This document shows positions 5,630-6,034 of a DNA stretch of 6,034 bases, piece after piece (positions within the stretch are counted from its first letter, which is position 1; every line of letters starts with the position of its first letter). The DNA lies in assembly GCA_009787485.1 (NCBI GenBank), contig WQWP01000136.1:1-6034 (forward strand). The letters run 5' to 3'. The stretch is from Lentimicrobiaceae bacterium (GTDB taxonomy: Bacteria > Bacteroidota > Bacteroidia > Bacteroidales > WCHB1-69). The notes beneath the pieces were generated by a model. The model saw only the letters and a list, made by a program, of their open reading frames with translations. It was not told the DNA's origin and searched no databases. Position numbers and translations under genes: made by a program.

Positions 5630-6034
5630 ATGAAAGCACAATTCTATCAGGAATTATTGCATTTGGCGCCCGATGCGGAATCGGCGCGCTTTTTGCTGGC
5701 AGTAAGCGGCGGGCGGGATTCTGTAGTTTTAGCGCATCTTTTTGTACATTACGGCTTAATTTTTGACATTGCGCACTGTAACTTCCATTTACGCGGAGAA
5801 GATTCGCAAAAAGAGATGTTTTTTGTACAAAACCTCTCTTTTTTGACGACACAAAAGGTTTTTGTGCAGGAATTCGACACATTGTCCATCCAAAAAAAAT
5901 CCGGAAAATCTATAGAAATGATCGCGCGGGAATTGCGTTATGAGTGGTTTGAAGAAATTGGGAAAGATTACGATTATATCGTTACGGCGCATCATGCGAA
6001 TGACCATGCGGAAACGGTGTTAATGAACTTGTTG
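5630..6034 (+). CDS. tilS: tRNA(Ile)-lysidine synthase TilS, N-terminal 135 codons (cut by window end)
   Basis: TilS attaches lysine to C34 of the tRNA-Ile with a CAU anticodon using ATP, converting it to lysidine so that it reads AUA instead of AUG; this is a cytosolic and usually essential step. The N-type ATP pyrophosphatase P-loop is seen as AVSGGRDS (residues 24-31), followed by VVLAHLF. Other family blocks are AHCNFHLRGEDS (48-59), IEMIARELRYEWF (95-107) and VTAHHANDHAETVLMNLL (118-135). The reading frame is open from the ATG at 5630 to the last base of the window, with no stop or frameshift; the rest of the catalytic domain and the C-terminal tRNA-binding domains lie outside. An earlier ATG at 5625 is out of frame and closes at once. 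It starts 9 bp after the stop of the membrane protein gene, so it is probably in the same operon. Confidence 0.95.
   Translation, partial: MKAQFYQELLHLAPDAESARFLLAVSGGRDSVVLAHLFVHYGLIFDIAHCNFHLRGEDSQKEMFFVQNLSFLTTQKVFVQEFDTLSIQKKSGKSIEMIARELRYEWFEEIGKDYDYIVTAHHANDHAETVLMNLL

Overview
The window comes from a Bacteroidota genome, probably an uncultured or lightly studied lineage. The evidence is the gene content: an outer-membrane beta-barrel protein with a carboxypeptidase-like regulatory domain, a GLPGLI-family secreted protein, a short DUF721 protein and a TilS with the typical Bacteroidota HCNFHLRG segment. Start codons are preceded by A-rich leaders rather than clear Shine-Dalgarno sites, and base composition is moderately AT-rich.

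Left part (about 1-4341), read leftward on the minus strand: a 942-residue outer-membrane barrel protein (1513-4341), then a GLPGLI-family protein (659-1399), then a small secreted or anchored acidic protein of unknown function (205-564). All three have hydrophobic N-termini that look like signal sequences, so this is a cell-envelope gene set. The gaps between and after these genes are 113, 94 and at least 204 bp, and each contains an interspersed palindromic repeat: 1428-1500 (cacagag type), 621-648 (attcctcgctacgctcggaat type) and 107-197 (cagatgac type).

Middle (4342-4696): a 355-bp divergent intergenic region. About 200 bp of it (4451-4651) is a highly ordered element of six small hairpins in mirror order A-B-C-C'-B'-A', bounded by a 37-bp perfect inverted repeat. 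It carries no ORF.

Right part (4697-6034), read rightward: a tight operon of a DUF721 (DciA-like) protein, a six-helix membrane protein and the first 135 codons of tilS, with gaps of only 15 and 9 bp. The genes are housekeeping in character (replication-associated domain, tRNA modification), and the operon contains no repeats.

The genes belong to recognisable families except the 119-residue protein, which I cannot assign. The most unusual content is in the intergenic repeats: the mirrored six-hairpin element, the imperfect direct repeats flanking the repeat at 107-197 that duplicate the last codons of the neighbouring gene, and the strand-asymmetric pairing of the two hairpin repeats. I see no RNA gene, CRISPR array, transposase or integrase.
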